DNA of 41,333 nucleotides from Zoogloeaceae bacterium (GCA_031287525.1 JAITSU010000028.1:1-41333); one strand, 5' to 3'. Counted from the stretch's first letter, positions 25,697-35,434 are shown. The notes: generated from the letters alone by a model not told the origin. Numbers and translations: made by a program.

Positions 25697-28600
25697 ATGA
25701 AAACTTTGACGCACAACAACGGCAGCAGCGGGCGCAAGGCGCTCTTTTGGGGCGGGATTTCCTTACTGACGCTTATTTCCCCGGTGGCGGAGGCGCAGTT
25801 CAACATTTCTCAGATGCCGTTGAACGTTGGCATCACGGCGGATGCGAATCTGCTCTACATTCATGATGATTCCGGGTCGATGTACTGGTCGTTCATGCCA
25901 GATGGTCCTGATTCTTCTGATGTTACGCGGCTAACACTTGGAAATTACACAAGATCAGATATAAACAGGATTTATTACAATCCGGACATAACTTACGTTG
26001 CGCCCCCCGCGCCGCCGGGTACCTCCATTCCTGGAGCCAATCCTCCCGGCACACTGGGTAATGCCAGCTTCAACGAAGCATGGTACGACGGCTATGATAT
26101 AAATGGTCGAGGTGTCGTAGGGAGCGCAGCAGCCGAATACTGTTCTAGAGGAGTTAGCAACAATAACAAAGTATGGAATCGGGTCAATCTGAACTCAAAT
26201 TACAGACCTACCATGGGGCGCGGCTGTTATTCTCCCCAACGTGTGAGCGATGGTTATGAATACCTGACAGGTACTACGCCTAACACTAGCGCAGCCTTCT
26301 ATTATGTTGGTGGTACCAGGCACACAATCACCAACGCTTCTCCTGAACATATTAAGCAGAACTTTGCCAATTGGTATTCCTATTATCGTACCCGGAACTA
26401 TGCCGCCAGAGCCGGGGTTGCTCGTGCGATTGTCCAGTTGGGGAACAACATACGAGTGGGTTGGGGCAGAATCTACAAGGGGGACGCTCAAAATGTGGAT
26501 GGCAAGAGCGTTAGCAGGATTGTGCAAGGTGTACGACCTTTTGACGATATACAAAGAAAAGAATTTCTAAACTGGTTGTATAAGGTGGAAGCGGTAGGTG
26601 CCACACCACTCAGGGCAGCACTGGATGCCGCCGGGCAATATTATGATCGCTCTACCGGAAGTCATGCCGGTCCTTGGGCGGACAATCCGGCAACTGGCAC
26701 AGGAACAGATACCGCTGTCTGTCGTAAAAGCTTTACCATATTGATGACAGATGGTTACTGGAATGATGCTGGCGCCACGGGTACTGCAAGTTCCAACACG
26801 GATGGAGCGACGCCTTCTGACCAATTCACCACGCCCAAAAAACCGGATGGCACGCAAGAAACCTGGACGAAGCTCCCTTTTGGCGATGGTTATTCCGGGA
26901 CTTTGGCGGATGTTGCATGGCATTACTGGTCAAGAGACTTGTATGGCGGCAATGCCAATAACAAAGTACCCGGCAACACGAATGACCCGGCATGGTGGCA
27001 GCATATGACCACGTTTACGATCGGGCTAGGGGTCGCAGGCACAGTAGACAAAACCACAGCCTTTACAAGAGCGCGCGCGACACCAACTACCCTGTCGGGA
27101 ACCGCCACAGCTTGGCCCAATGGCGCTAGCAACCAGATTGATGACCTGCTCCATGCGGGAGTTAACGGTCACGGTGACTTTTTCTCGGCAGACAATCCTG
27201 ATGAATTCGTCAGGGGCATGGAGTCCATAATCGCCGACATCGCAACTTCCGCCGCTTCAACCTCCGGGCTGGCAAGAAGCAAAAACAGCGAAAAGAACAA
27301 GGACAAGGTGACGGGCGACACCTTGGTCTACGATGTGCAAAACGAGGGCTGGTTCGGGAAAGTCTCTGCCTACGGCGTGTGCGCCAGCGCGACGGCACCC
27401 GGTTGTACCGCGAAGGACAAAATCAAAACCACCGCGACTTGGGAAGCCTCCACGAAGATTGTCGACCATACCGTTCGCAACATTTTGAGCGCGAAATGGA
27501 ATGCGGACACGTTTGCTGCTGCCACGGACACAATAATCGGTACTGGCATAACATTCAAATGGGCTTCGCTGGACGGTACGCAGCAGGCTCAATTGAAACC
27601 CCCCGCATCCATGAGCGGGAAGCCGCAACTGAATGACAGCGAGAGGATACTCGACTATGTGCGCGGCGATACGTCAAGGGAAACCGGCGCCAATGCCTAT
27701 CGCAATCGCGGCGGTCACAAACTGGGCGACATCTATTCTGACCCGCTCTATTACGGCCCCAGCGCCTCTCAGGGCTACGATAGGGCAAGCAGTTTAATCG
27801 AGGCGGAACAGAAGGCTTATACCAACTGGAAAGAAAGCATGGCTTACCTTGCGGACACCGGCACACTCTATGTCGGCGCTAACGACGGCATGTTGCACGC
27901 CTTTAACGCGCAAACGGGGCAGGAAAAGGCCGCCTATGTGCCGGCTTCGGTCATCGACAAGTTGTGGAAACTGGCAGACCCCGATTACGGACACGAGTTT
28001 TATGCCGATACCACCCCCAATGTGCAGGAAGCCCAGCTTGGCAACGACAAAGACTGGAGCAATGTGCTGGTGGGTACGGCAGGCGCGGGCGGACGTTCTT
28101 ATTTCGCCATCAATGTGACCACGCCGACCGTTGCGGGGCTGACTGCGGGCAAGGTGCTTTGGGAATTCGCCGACCCTGATTTGGGCTATAACCCAACGGG
28201 CAAGGCCTCCATTGCGCGTCTGAAAGACGGTACCTGGGTGGCGATTTTCGGTAACGGCTATAACAGCAACGACTACAAGGCGTTCCTGTATGTGGTCAAT
28301 CTCTCTAATGGCGAGCTTTTGAAGAAAATTCCCGCTGGCGCTGACGGTAGCAGCGGTACGCCCAATGGCTTGAGCGCGCCCACCGTCATTGACAGCGTTC
28401 CCTCTGCGGTTGCCGGAACTGATGACCAGGATGGCGCAGTGGATACGGTCTATGCCGGTGATGTGCGTGGCAACCTGTGGAGCTTTGACCTGAGCGGCGC
28501 TACCGCCGACTGGCGCGCCAGAAAACTTCTGGTGGCAGAAGATTCTGCGGGTACCGCGCAGCCCATTACCGCGCCGCCGCTGCTCGTGCGGAAACGCGAC

Positions 28601-29284
28601 ACTGTGCCGGGCATCATGGTGTACGTGGGGACGGGCAAGTTTTTTGAAAACAGCGATGTGAACGACAGCCACACACAGAGCATCTATGGTGTGCTGGATA
28701 CAGGCAGTGGCGACACCTACTCGCGGAGCAGCGGGCTGGTAGAGCAAACCATTGTTCCGGGGGGAGTGGAATTTATCGCGGGCGCGGATCGTGATGTCGC
28801 CACCACCTCTGGCAACGTTGTGAATTACGCGACGGGTGATCGGGGTTTCTTTCTTGATTTGCCCATCTCCAAAGAGCGTGTTCTGGTACAGGCGATGTAT
28901 CTGGGTCGCTCAAAGACGAGCGGCTCGATTCTGGTTGCCACGCGGGTGCCAACGAACGACGCTTGCTCGGCAGGAACCGAAGGATACTGGACGGAACTGG
29001 ACGCCTTGTCGGGCAAGAAGCCGCTGCAAGGAATGCTGTTCGCTGGCGCGAACCGCGTCAAAATCGGCATTGGCGTTACCCCGATTCACATCGGCGGACG
29101 CGCGGATACCGAAAAATTCGGTGGCGGTTCCGGCGGCATGGGCGGCAGCGGTTGTATCGGCGAGAACTGCACCGCGTCAGAGGTCATCTGCGGCGGTGAA
29201 ATAGCGGGCAGCCTGGACGAATCCCTGAAACTCAGAAAAGCCTGCGGCGGCATTGGACGCATTTCATGGCGGCAACTCCGCTGA
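25697..29284 (+). CDS. pilY1: type IV pilus tip adhesin PilY1
   Basis: 1195 residues from ATG 25697, chosen for its GGAG site and because a signal peptide starts there (cleavage after AEA, before QFN). The N-terminal half has a von Willebrand A-like fold with a MIDAS start DDSGSM (57-62) and a later FTILMTDGYWND. The C-terminal half is the PilC/PilY1 beta-propeller: LYVGANDGMLHAFNAQTG near 720 and the Ca-binding loop DDQDGAVDTVYAGDVRG near 909. PilY1 sits at the pilus tip and supports pilus extension, adhesion and surface sensing. No minor pilin genes (pilV, pilW, pilX, fimT) are adjacent, so it is an orphan copy. The segment 25900-27100 is richer in AT than the rest. Confidence 0.93.
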   Translation: MKTLTHNNGSSGRKALFWGGISLLTLISPVAEAQFNISQMPLNVGITADANLLYIHDDSGSMYWSFMPDGPDSSDVTRLTLGNYTRSDINRIYYNPDITYVAPPAPPGTSIPGANPPGTLGNASFNEAWYDGYDINGRGVVGSAAAEYCSRGVSNNNKVWNRVNLNSNYRPTMGRGCYSPQRVSDGYEYLTGTTPNTSAAFYYVGGTRHTITNASPEHIKQNFANWYSYYRTRNYAARAGVARAIVQLGNNIRVGWGRIYKGDAQNVDGKSVSRIVQGVRPFDDIQRKEFLNWLYKVEAVGATPLRAALDAAGQYYDRSTGSHAGPWADNPATGTGTDTAVCRKSFTILMTDGYWNDAGATGTASSNTDGATPSDQFTTPKKPDGTQETWTKLPFGDGYSGTLADVAWHYWSRDLYGGNANNKVPGNTNDPAWWQHMTTFTIGLGVAGTVDKTTAFTRARATPTTLSGTATAWPNGASNQIDDLLHAGVNGHGDFFSADNPDEFVRGMESIIADIATSAASTSGLARSKNSEKNKDKVTGDTLVYDVQNEGWFGKVSAYGVCASATAPGCTAKDKIKTTATWEASTKIVDHTVRNILSAKWNADTFAAATDTIIGTGITFKWASLDGTQQAQLKPPASMSGKPQLNDSERILDYVRGDTSRETGANAYRNRGGHKLGDIYSDPLYYGPSASQGYDRASSLIEAEQKAYTNWKESMAYLADTGTLYVGANDGMLHAFNAQTGQEKAAYVPASVIDKLWKLADPDYGHEFYADTTPNVQEAQLGNDKDWSNVLVGTAGAGGRSYFAINVTTPTVAGLTAGKVLWEFADPDLGYNPTGKASIARLKDGTWVAIFGNGYNSNDYKAFLYVVNLSNGELLKKIPAGADGSSGTPNGLSAPTVIDSVPSAVAGTDDQDGAVDTVYAGDVRGNLWSFDLSGATADWRARKLLVAEDSAGTAQPITAPPLLVRKRDTVPGIMVYVGTGKFFENSDVNDSHTQSIYGVLDTGSGDTYSRSSGLVEQTIVPGGVEFIAGADRDVATTSGNVVNYATGDRGFFLDLPISKERVLVQAMYLGRSKTSGSILVATRVPTNDACSAGTEGYWTELDALSGKKPLQGMLFAGANRVKIGIGVTPIHIGGRADTEKFGGGSGGMGGSGCIGENCTASEVICGGEIAGSLDESLKLRKACGGIGRISWRQLR

Positions 29285-29294
29285 AAAAGCAAAA

Positions 29295-29318
29295 GGGCGG
29301 CATGAGCCGCCCTTGTTT
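29295..29318 (+). terminator. intrinsic terminator of pilY1
   Basis: A perfect 7-bp hairpin GGGCGGC-ATGA-GCCGCCC (29295-29312) is followed by TTGTTT. It begins 11 bp after the pilY1 stop. Confidence 0.8.
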
Positions 29319-29500
29319 CAGGCTGCTGACAAAGTTGCACAGAGCGTTTTTTTGAGTGAAGGTTTTCCTGGGAACGCCAGCGTCCACGCTGGCAGCGATG
29401 TTTGTGCGGCAATCTGCGCTCAAAGTCGGCGTACCGCCGACGTGCCTTTGTTGCCGTCGGCGTTCCCAGAAAACTACTTCGGAGGTTTGTCAACAGTCTG
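29319..29500 (+). repeat. MITE-like element, copy C (complete)
   Basis: The complete copy, 182 bp, bounded by imperfect 15-bp terminal inverted repeats: CAGGCTGCTGACAAA at the left and TTTGTCAACAGTCTG at the right (13 of 15 match when paired). Inside is the 98-bp core from GGGAACGCC (29370) to GGCGTTCCC (29467). It contains no transposase gene, and I see no clear target-site duplication. A coding frame runs out of it into xseB, but that is not the xseB start. Confidence 0.85.
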
Positions 29501-29523
29501 GCGGGAGCAGGATGCTCCCGCCA
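29501..29523. repeat. GCGGGAGCA-type short palindrome
   Basis: The same hairpin unit as at 25061-25084, again directly after the right end of a MITE copy. Confidence 0.8.
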
Positions 29524-29600
29524 CTCTGTCATTTCAATGGCATTCACGCGATTGCCTTGAACGGTCAATCCAGCCCCGGCTTGCCCCGGAAATTCTCAGG

Positions 29601-29606
29601 TATAAT
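29601..29606 (+). promoter_or_regulatory. possible -10 box of the xseB-ispA-dxs-folE2 operon
   Basis: A perfect TATAAT, 71 bp before xseB. The -35 region is unclear: TTGCCC at 29581 gives only a 14-bp spacer. A short AGGT...ACCT hairpin followed by six Ts lies between it and xseB (about 29643-29660), perhaps a weak attenuator. Confidence 0.3.
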
Positions 29607-29676
29607 CCAGCCTCGCCACCCACGGCGTGAAGCCCTTTTTTCAGGTTGGCGACCTTTTTTGCTGTCCGCTTTTTCC

Positions 29677-29955
29677 ATGTCCAAATCCAGAACCGCCCCC
29701 GCCCCAGACCTGACCAGCGTCCCCACGACGCCCGAAGTCATCCCTGCTGACCTGAAATTCGAGACGGCGCTTGCCGAGCTGGAAAAGCTGGTGGCGCGTA
29801 TGGAGGATGGAGAATTGGAACTGGAAGACTCCATTGGGGCTTATCGGCGCGGAATGGCGTTGTTACAGCATTGTCAGGGACAACTCTCGGTGGCGGAGCG
29901 GAAAATCAGGGTCATGGACGCGAGCGCCAGCGCCGTTTCAGGAGAAGGCGCGTGA
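29677..29955 (+). CDS. xseB: exodeoxyribonuclease VII small subunit XseB
   Basis: 92 residues. After a variable Pro/Thr-rich N-terminus the conserved core is LKFETALAELEKLVARMEDG, then ELELEDSIGAYRRGMALLQHC. XseB joins XseA to form exonuclease VII, which degrades single-stranded DNA to short oligonucleotides. ATG 29677 is chosen because the frame upstream is encoded by the repeat. No clear ribosome binding site. The stop overlaps the ispA start (GTGA). XseA is not in the window. Confidence 0.93.
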   Translation: MSKSRTAPAPDLTSVPTTPEVIPADLKFETALAELEKLVARMEDGELELEDSIGAYRRGMALLQHCQGQLSVAERKIRVMDASASAVSGEGA

Positions 29956-30845
29956 GCGAGGATTTTCAAAGCTGGATGGGCGCGGTACAGGCGGAAGTCG
30001 AGGTGGCGTTGGGCGAGCGCCTGCCCGCCGTGAGCGCGATTCCCGCGCGGCTGCATGACGCCATGCGTTACGCGGTGTTGGGCGGCGGCAAGCGGGTGCG
30101 TCCCCTGCTCACCTTCGCGGCGGGCGAACTGGTTGACGCGCGTCCTGAATGCCGGATTGCGGCGGCGTTGGCGGTGGAGTTGATTCACGCTTATTCCCTG
30201 ATTCACGATGACCTGCCTTGTATGGATGACGACGCGCTGCGGCGCGGGCGTCCCGCCTGTCATATTGAATTCGATGAGGCGACGGCATTGCTGGCGGGCG
30301 ACGCCTTGCAGAGCAGAGCGTTTGAGTTGCTGGCAACGCCGGGACTTGCCGACCCACAACGACAGATTGAGATGCTTGCCTTGCTCGCCCGCGCCAGCGG
30401 TTCGTTGGGCATGGCGGGGGGGCAGGCGGTGGATCTGGCTTCGGTCGGTCGTCCGCTGAATCAGCCGGAACTGGAATTGATGCACGCGATGAAAACCGGC
30501 GCGTTGATTCGCGCCGCCGTGCTGCTGGGCGCGGCTTCGGGCGAAACGGCGTTGTCGGCGGCGGAACTTCTCAAGCTCGACCATTTTTCCAAGCGCATCG
30601 GTCTCCTGTTTCAGGTGGTGGATGACGTGCTTGATTGCACCGCCAGCACCGCCACCTTGGGCAAGACGGCGGGCAAGGACGCTGCCGCCGACAAGCCGAC
30701 TTACGTCAGTCTGCTCGGTCTGGAAGAAGCGCGGCGTTATGCTGAAGATTTGTATCAGGAGGCGTGTTCGGCGCTCGCCGGTTTCGGCACGAGGGCGAAT
30801 CGCCTGATCCGCCTCGCGGATTTTATTTGTCACCGGCCATTCTGA
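29952..30845 (+). CDS. ispA: farnesyl (geranyl) diphosphate synthase IspA
   Basis: 297 residues, GTG start at 29952 overlapping the xseB stop. The first aspartate-rich motif is DDLPCMDDD (residues 86-94), the second DDVLD near 224. Both bind Mg and the diphosphates during chain extension from DMAPP and IPP to farnesyl diphosphate. [10 protein letters not shown] near the N-terminus binds IPP. It supplies precursors for quinone side chains and undecaprenyl phosphate. The next gene, dxs, starts the same pathway; ispA stop and dxs start overlap (TGATG). Confidence 0.96.
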   Translation: MSEDFQSWMGAVQAEVEVALGERLPAVSAIPARLHDAMRYAVLGGGKRVRPLLTFAAGELVDARPECRIAAALAVELIHAYSLIHDDLPCMDDDALRRGRPACHIEFDEATALLAGDALQSRAFELLATPGLADPQRQIEMLALLARASGSLGMAGGQAVDLASVGRPLNQPELELMHAMKTGALIRAAVLLGAASGETALSAAELLKLDHFSKRIGLLFQVVDDVLDCTASTATLGKTAGKDAAADKPTYVSLLGLEEARRYAEDLYQEACSALAGFGTRANRLIRLADFICHRPF

Positions 30846-32758
30846 TGAGCAGAGACGTTTATCCCCTGTTGGACACGATCCGGTCGCCTGCCGACCTGCG
30901 TCAACTCGAACGCGCGCAACTGTCCGCGCTGGCAACGGAATTACGCGCCTTTCTGGTCGATTCCGTTTCCCGCACGGGCGGGCATTTGTCTTCCAATCTG
31001 GGGACGGTGGAACTCGCCATCGCCCTGCATTATGTTTTCAACACGCCGGAAGACCGGCTGGTGTGGGATGTCGGGCATCAAAGTTACGCGCACAAAATTT
31101 TGACCGGACGGCGCGAGGGCATGGCGCGGCTTCGCATGAAAGACGGCATTTCCGGCTTTCCCCGCCGCGCCGAATCTCCCTATGACACCTTCGGCGTCGG
31201 GCATTCGTCCACGTCCATTTCCGCCGCGCTGGGCATGGCGCTGGCGGCGAAGCAGAAGGGAGAAACGCGCAAAGTGGTCGCCATCATCGGCGATGGCGCG
31301 ATGTCCGCGGGCATGGCGTTTGAAGCCCTGAACAACGCGGGCGTGGCGGACGCCGACATGCTGGTTATCCTGAATGACAATGAAATGTCCATCTCGCCGC
31401 CCGTGGGGGCGCTGAACAATATCCTGACGCGGCTGATGTCGGGCAAGACCTTCAACGCCGCGCGCAAGGTGGGGCGGCATATGCTGGGCGTCGCGCCGCC
31501 ACTTTTGGAACTCGCCCGCCGCGCCGAGGAGCATGTAAAAGGCATGATTACGCCGGGCGCGCTGTTTGAGGAATTCGGCTTTCACTATTACGGCCCCATC
31601 GACGGTCACGACCTCGCCGCGCTGGTGCCGACGCTGGAAAACATCAAAAAGTTAAAAGGCCCGCAATTCCTGCACATTCTCACGCGCAAGGGGCAGGGCT
31701 ACCCGCAGGCGGAAGAAAATCCCGTTCTCTACCACGGCGTCGGCAAGTTCGACGCCGCGACCGGCATTGTCGCCTCCCCTTCAACCCAAACGCCGCCGCC
31801 GCAAGCCGCAAAAAAACGCGCCTACACCCGGATTTTTGGCGACTGGCTCTGCGACATGGCTGCCGCCGACGAGCGTCTGGTCGGCATTACGCCCGCCATG
31901 CGCGAAGGCTCCGGTCTCGCGCGTTTCGCCGAACAGTTCCCTGACCGCTATTACGACGTGGGCATTGCCGAGCAGCACGCCGTCACCTTTGCCGCAGGCT
32001 TGGCGACGGAAGGCTTGAAGCCGGTCGTCGCCATTTACGCCACCTTTTTGCAACGCGCCTACGACCAGTTGATTCACGATGTCGCCCTGCAAAACCTGCC
32101 CGTCCTGTTCGCCATCGACCGGGGCGGTTTGGTCGGCGCGGACGGCGCGACGCACCACGGCGCGTTCGACCTCTCCTTTTTGAACTGCGTCCCCAACATG
32201 GTCATCATGGCACCGGCGGACGAAGCCGAATGTCGGCAGATGCTCTCCACCGGCTTTCATCTCGACTGCCCCGCCGCCGTGCGCTATCCCCGTGGCAGCG
32301 GCATGGGCGCGATACCGGCAGACCATCTGGAAACCCTGCCCGTCGGCAAAGGCGTGGCACTGCGCGAGGGTCAGGATGTGGCGTTGCTCGCCGTCGGCAG
32401 CATGGTCGCCCCCGCCCTCGCCGCCGCCGAAATCTTAAATGCCAGCGTCGCCAACCTGCGCTTCATCAAGCCGCTGGACGTTGAATTGGTGTTGCGACTG
32501 GCAAAAAGCCACGCGCTCATCGTCACCCTTGAAGAAAACGCCCTGATTGGCGGCGTCGGCTCGGAAGTGGCGCGGACGCTGGCGGAACACGGCATCCATA
32601 CGCCCATCCTGCGTCTGGGGCTGCCCGACCGCTTCATCGACCACGGCGAACAGGGCGAATTGCTCGCGGAACTCGGACTCGACGCCCAGGGCATCGTAGA
32701 ATCCGTCCTCAAAACCCGAAAAAATCACGCCCCCACAAAAAATTCAGGAACCCCATGA
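30845..32758 (+). CDS. dxs: 1-deoxy-D-xylulose-5-phosphate synthase
   Basis: 637 residues. DXS joins pyruvate and glyceraldehyde 3-phosphate to give DXP, the entry step of the MEP isoprenoid pathway and a source for thiamine and pyridoxal. The thiamine-diphosphate site is [18 protein letters not shown]. Other family motifs are [16 protein letters not shown] at the N-terminus, [17 protein letters not shown] and [18 protein letters not shown]. The length is normal. ATG 30845 overlaps the ispA stop, and the dxs stop overlaps the folE2 start (ATGA). Confidence 0.97.
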   Translation: MSRDVYPLLDTIRSPADLRQLERAQLSALATELRAFLVDSVSRTGGHLSSNLGTVELAIALHYVFNTPEDRLVWDVGHQSYAHKILTGRREGMARLRMKDGISGFPRRAESPYDTFGVGHSSTSISAALGMALAAKQKGETRKVVAIIGDGAMSAGMAFEALNNAGVADADMLVILNDNEMSISPPVGALNNILTRLMSGKTFNAARKVGRHMLGVAPPLLELARRAEEHVKGMITPGALFEEFGFHYYGPIDGHDLAALVPTLENIKKLKGPQFLHILTRKGQGYPQAEENPVLYHGVGKFDAATGIVASPSTQTPPPQAAKKRAYTRIFGDWLCDMAAADERLVGITPAMREGSGLARFAEQFPDRYYDVGIAEQHAVTFAAGLATEGLKPVVAIYATFLQRAYDQLIHDVALQNLPVLFAIDRGGLVGADGATHHGAFDLSFLNCVPNMVIMAPADEAECRQMLSTGFHLDCPAAVRYPRGSGMGAIPADHLETLPVGKGVALREGQDVALLAVGSMVAPALAAAEILNASVANLRFIKPLDVELVLRLAKSHALIVTLEENALIGGVGSEVARTLAEHGIHTPILRLGLPDRFIDHGEQGELLAELGLDAQGIVESVLKTRKNHAPTKNSGTP

Positions 32759-33555
32759 ACGCCACACCCAACATCCCCGACGTGCAAAACTCGGCAGACA
32801 CCCGCCAGCTCGCCATCAACAAAGTCGGCATCAAATCCATCCGGCATCCCATCCGCGTCAGCGACAAAGACCGGGGCGTCCAGCAAACCATCGCCACCTT
32901 CAACATGTACGTGGGCTTGCCGCACAATTTCAAGGGGACGCACATGTCGCGCTTCGTGGAAATCCTGAACAGCCACGAAGAAGAAATTTCCGTCAAAAAC
33001 TTCCCCGCCATGCTGAAAGAAATGGTGGAACGACTGGAAGCCGAAAGCGGGCATATCGAGATGAATTTCCCCTATTTCATCAACAAAACCGCCCCCGTGT
33101 CCGGCGTGAAAAGTCTGATGGATTATGACATCACCTTTATCGGCGACATCCAGAACGGCAAAATCCGTATGCGCCTGAAAGTCGTCACCCCCGTCACCAG
33201 CCTTTGCCCCTGCTCCAAGAAAATCTCCGAGCGCGGCGCGCACAACCAGCGTTCGCACGTCACCATTACCGTGCGAACCAACGCCTTCATGTGGATAGAA
33301 GACATCATCGCCATCGCCGAAACCCAGGCGTCCAGCGAACTCTACGGTTTGCTGAAGCGCCCGGATGAAAAATTCGTCACCGAACGCGCCTACGACAACC
33401 CCAAATTCGTCGAAGACCTCGTGCGCGACGTCGCCGCCCGCCTGAACGCCGAACCCCGCATCGACGCCTATGTGGTCGAATCGGAAAACTTTGAATCCAT
33501 CCACAATCATTCGGCTTACGCGCTGATTGAGCGGGACAAGACGGCACAGCATTAA
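32755..33555 (+). CDS. folE2: GTP cyclohydrolase FolE2 (type IB)
   Basis: 266 residues. FolE2 converts GTP to 7,8-dihydroneopterin triphosphate, the first step of folate synthesis, and unlike FolE1 does not need zinc. Signature residues are the cysteine-containing [20 protein letters not shown] near residue 150, an [17 protein letters not shown] segment and a C-terminal [20 protein letters not shown]. No folE1 is in the window. It is the last gene of xseB-ispA-dxs-folE2, a gene order I associate with betaproteobacteria. Confidence 0.96.
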   Translation: MNATPNIPDVQNSADTRQLAINKVGIKSIRHPIRVSDKDRGVQQTIATFNMYVGLPHNFKGTHMSRFVEILNSHEEEISVKNFPAMLKEMVERLEAESGHIEMNFPYFINKTAPVSGVKSLMDYDITFIGDIQNGKIRMRLKVVTPVTSLCPCSKKISERGAHNQRSHVTITVRTNAFMWIEDIIAIAETQASSELYGLLKRPDEKFVTERAYDNPKFVEDLVRDVAARLNAEPRIDAYVVESENFESIHNHSAYALIERDKTAQH

Positions 33556-33610
33556 CCGTCCCGTCCCTCGCACGGGGGGCAACTATCATCGTGCCATCCG
33601 GCGGGTGTTT

Positions 33611-33677
33611 AGGTAGGGCGCGTTCTCCGAACGCGCCGTTTGTTACCTCCGGCGGTTTCTTCGATCCCGCCCTACCT
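33611..33677. repeat. 67-bp palindromic element, copy 1
   Basis: Bounded by AGGTAGGGCG and CCCGCCCTACCT. It contains the hairpin GCGCGTTC-TCC-GAACGCGC and a second, less perfect hairpin GGCGG...CCGCC. The copy at 38322-38388 has the same length in the opposite orientation and is nearly identical. Confidence 0.88.
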
Positions 33678-33690
33678 AAATTAATCGCTT

Positions 33691-33930
33691 GTGGAAGCAG
33701 GCGGTATATTCGATGCCGGGTTAGTAGCAAACTCAGTCAAGGAGAAACGCATCCCTGACTCCACTGTCGAGGAAATGGGGCTGAAAGAAGGTGGCAATGT
33801 CGACATCACGATTCGGCGCAAAGCCGATGTTGCGTCGCCGCTTGCCCGCTTGCGCCAGTTTCGCGGTCGGATGCCCGACAACTTCCGGTTTGACCGTGAA
33901 GAAAACCACGAGCGCAAGGCTCGCGCGTAG
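33691..33930 (+). pseudogene. MazE/AbrB-type antitoxin remnant
   Basis: The frame runs from a GTG to 33930 (79 codons). Its second half, RIPDSTVEEMGLKEGGNVDI followed by PLARLRQFRGRMPDNFRFDRE, is clearly like MazE/VapB-type antitoxins: a swapped-hairpin AbrB domain and a C-terminal toxin-binding tail. The expected N-terminus (W-G-N-S-L-A before RIP) is garbled to VANSVKEK, and no toxin gene follows; metY starts 110 bp later. It starts 13 bp after a 67-bp repeat. It may be a broken gene, or a short orphan antitoxin. Confidence 0.6.
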
Positions 33931-34040
33931 GGTAGAACCCGACAAAAAACATATTTGCTCATACCCATCCCGTCTGACGCCCTGCCTCTTTCCTTTGCTA
34001 CACTGTCCGTTTTCCCGTTCAAAAACACCAAAGGAACCCT

Positions 34041-35318
34041 ATGAAACTCGAAACGCTTGCCGTTCATGCCGGTTACAGTCCTGACCCCACCACCAAGGCG
34101 GCGGCAGTCCCCATTTACCAGACTTCTTCCTACGCCTTCGACAACTCGCAGCATGGCGCTGACCTGTTCGATTTGAAGGTGCCGGGCAACATTTACACCC
34201 GCCTCATGAATCCCACCCAGGATGTGCTGGAAAAACGTCTGGCGGCGCTGGAAGGCGGAATTGCGGCGCTGGCGCTGGCTTCCGGCATGGCCGCCATCAC
34301 CGCGTCCATTCAAACCATCGCCCAGGCTGGCGACAACATCGTGAGTTCGTCCGCCCTGTATGGCGGCACTTACACCCTGTTTTCGCACACCCTGCCCTCT
34401 TACGGCGTCGAAGTCCGCTTTGCCGACCCACGCGACCCGGCTTCCTTTGAATCGCTGTTCGACGCCCGCACCAAGGCGGTGTTCTGCGAATCCATCGGCA
34501 ATCCGCTGGGCAACGTCACCGATTTTGAAAAACTCGCGGAAATCGCCCATCGCAACCATGTGCCCCTGATTGTCGACAACACCGTACCCTCGCCCTACCT
34601 CTGCCGTCCCTTCGAGCATGGCGCGGACATCGTGGTGCACTCACTGACGAAATATCTGGGCGGACATGGCAACTCCTTGGGCGGCGCGATTGTCGACAGC
34701 GGAAAATTCCCCTGGGCGGCGCACAAGGAAAAATTCCGCTGCCTGAACGAACCCGACCCCGCCTATCACGGCGTGGTCTACACCGAAGCCCTGGGCGAAG
34801 CCGCCTACATCGGACGCGCCCGCGTCGTGCCGCTGCGGAACATGGGTCCCGCCATCAGCCCCTTCAACGCCTTCCTGATTCTGCAAGGTGTCGAAACCCT
34901 CGCCCTGCGGATGGATCGCATCTGCGACAACGCGCTGAAAATCGCGCATTACCTGAAAAAACATCCCAAGGTCAATTGGGTCACTTACGCCGCGCTGCCT
35001 GACAGTCGGGATTACGCGCTGGCGCAGAAATACCTCGGCGGTCGCGCCTCCGGCATCCTCTCCTTCGGCGTCAAGGGCGGCATCCAGAGCGGCATCGCCT
35101 TTCAGGACGCGCTGCAACTGTTCACCCGCCTGGTCAATATCGGCGACAGCAAGAGCCTCGCCTGCCATCCCGCTTCCACCACCCACCGCCAGCTTTCCGG
35201 CGAGGAACTGAAAAAAGCGGGCGTTTCGGAAGACCTGATTCGCCTCTCCGTCGGCATCGAACACGTCGACGATTTGATCGCCGATCTGGAACAGGCGCTT
35301 GCGGCTGTGCCGGTTTAA
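34041..35318 (+). CDS. metY: O-acetylhomoserine sulfhydrylase (MetY type)
   Basis: 425 residues of the Cys/Met-metabolism PLP family. The PLP-binding lysine is Lys204 in HSLTKYLGGHG. LETLAVHAGYSPDPTTKAAA at the N-terminus and YTRLMNPTQDVLEKRLAALE are typical of O-acetylhomoserine aminocarboxypropyltransferase, which makes homocysteine (or methionine with methanethiol) from O-acetylhomoserine and sulfide. Its length, longer than MetB/MetC, supports MetY. AAAGGA precedes ATG 34041. The 110-bp leader shows no SAM riboswitch. It is a single gene between repeats. Confidence 0.93.
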   Translation: MKLETLAVHAGYSPDPTTKAAAVPIYQTSSYAFDNSQHGADLFDLKVPGNIYTRLMNPTQDVLEKRLAALEGGIAALALASGMAAITASIQTIAQAGDNIVSSSALYGGTYTLFSHTLPSYGVEVRFADPRDPASFESLFDARTKAVFCESIGNPLGNVTDFEKLAEIAHRNHVPLIVDNTVPSPYLCRPFEHGADIVVHSLTKYLGGHGNSLGGAIVDSGKFPWAAHKEKFRCLNEPDPAYHGVVYTEALGEAAYIGRARVVPLRNMGPAISPFNAFLILQGVETLALRMDRICDNALKIAHYLKKHPKVNWVTYAALPDSRDYALAQKYLGGRASGILSFGVKGGIQSGIAFQDALQLFTRLVNIGDSKSLACHPASTTHRQLSGEELKKAGVSEDLIRLSVGIEHVDDLIADLEQALAAVPV

Positions 35319-35352
35319 GGCGGTAGCGCAGAGGGCGGAGGCGAGACTGGAC

Positions 35353-35424
35353 TGGGAACGCCAAGCTCCAGCTTGGCATTCAGTTCTTTAGCCGCTTCAT
35401 GCCAAGCTGGAGCTTGGCGTTCCC
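35353..35424. repeat. 72-bp palindromic element, relative of the MITE core
   Basis: Starts GGGAACGCC, ends GGCGTTCCC. Each arm holds the hairpin GCCAAGC-TCCA-GCTTGGC, giving a near-perfect palindrome with a 20-bp centre. The borders are those of the 98-bp core at 24911-25008 and 29370-29467, but the stem word differs. It sits between the convergent stops of metY and valS. Confidence 0.9.
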
Positions 35425-35434
35425 GGACACTGAG

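Noticed and set aside
29356-29676. A longer xseB starting inside the repeat
   Set aside because: The extra residues are encoded by MITE copy C and the following hairpin, and are not part of the XseB fold.
33931-34040. SAM riboswitch before metY
   Set aside because: The leader is only about 110 bp and shows no four-way junction pattern or terminator.
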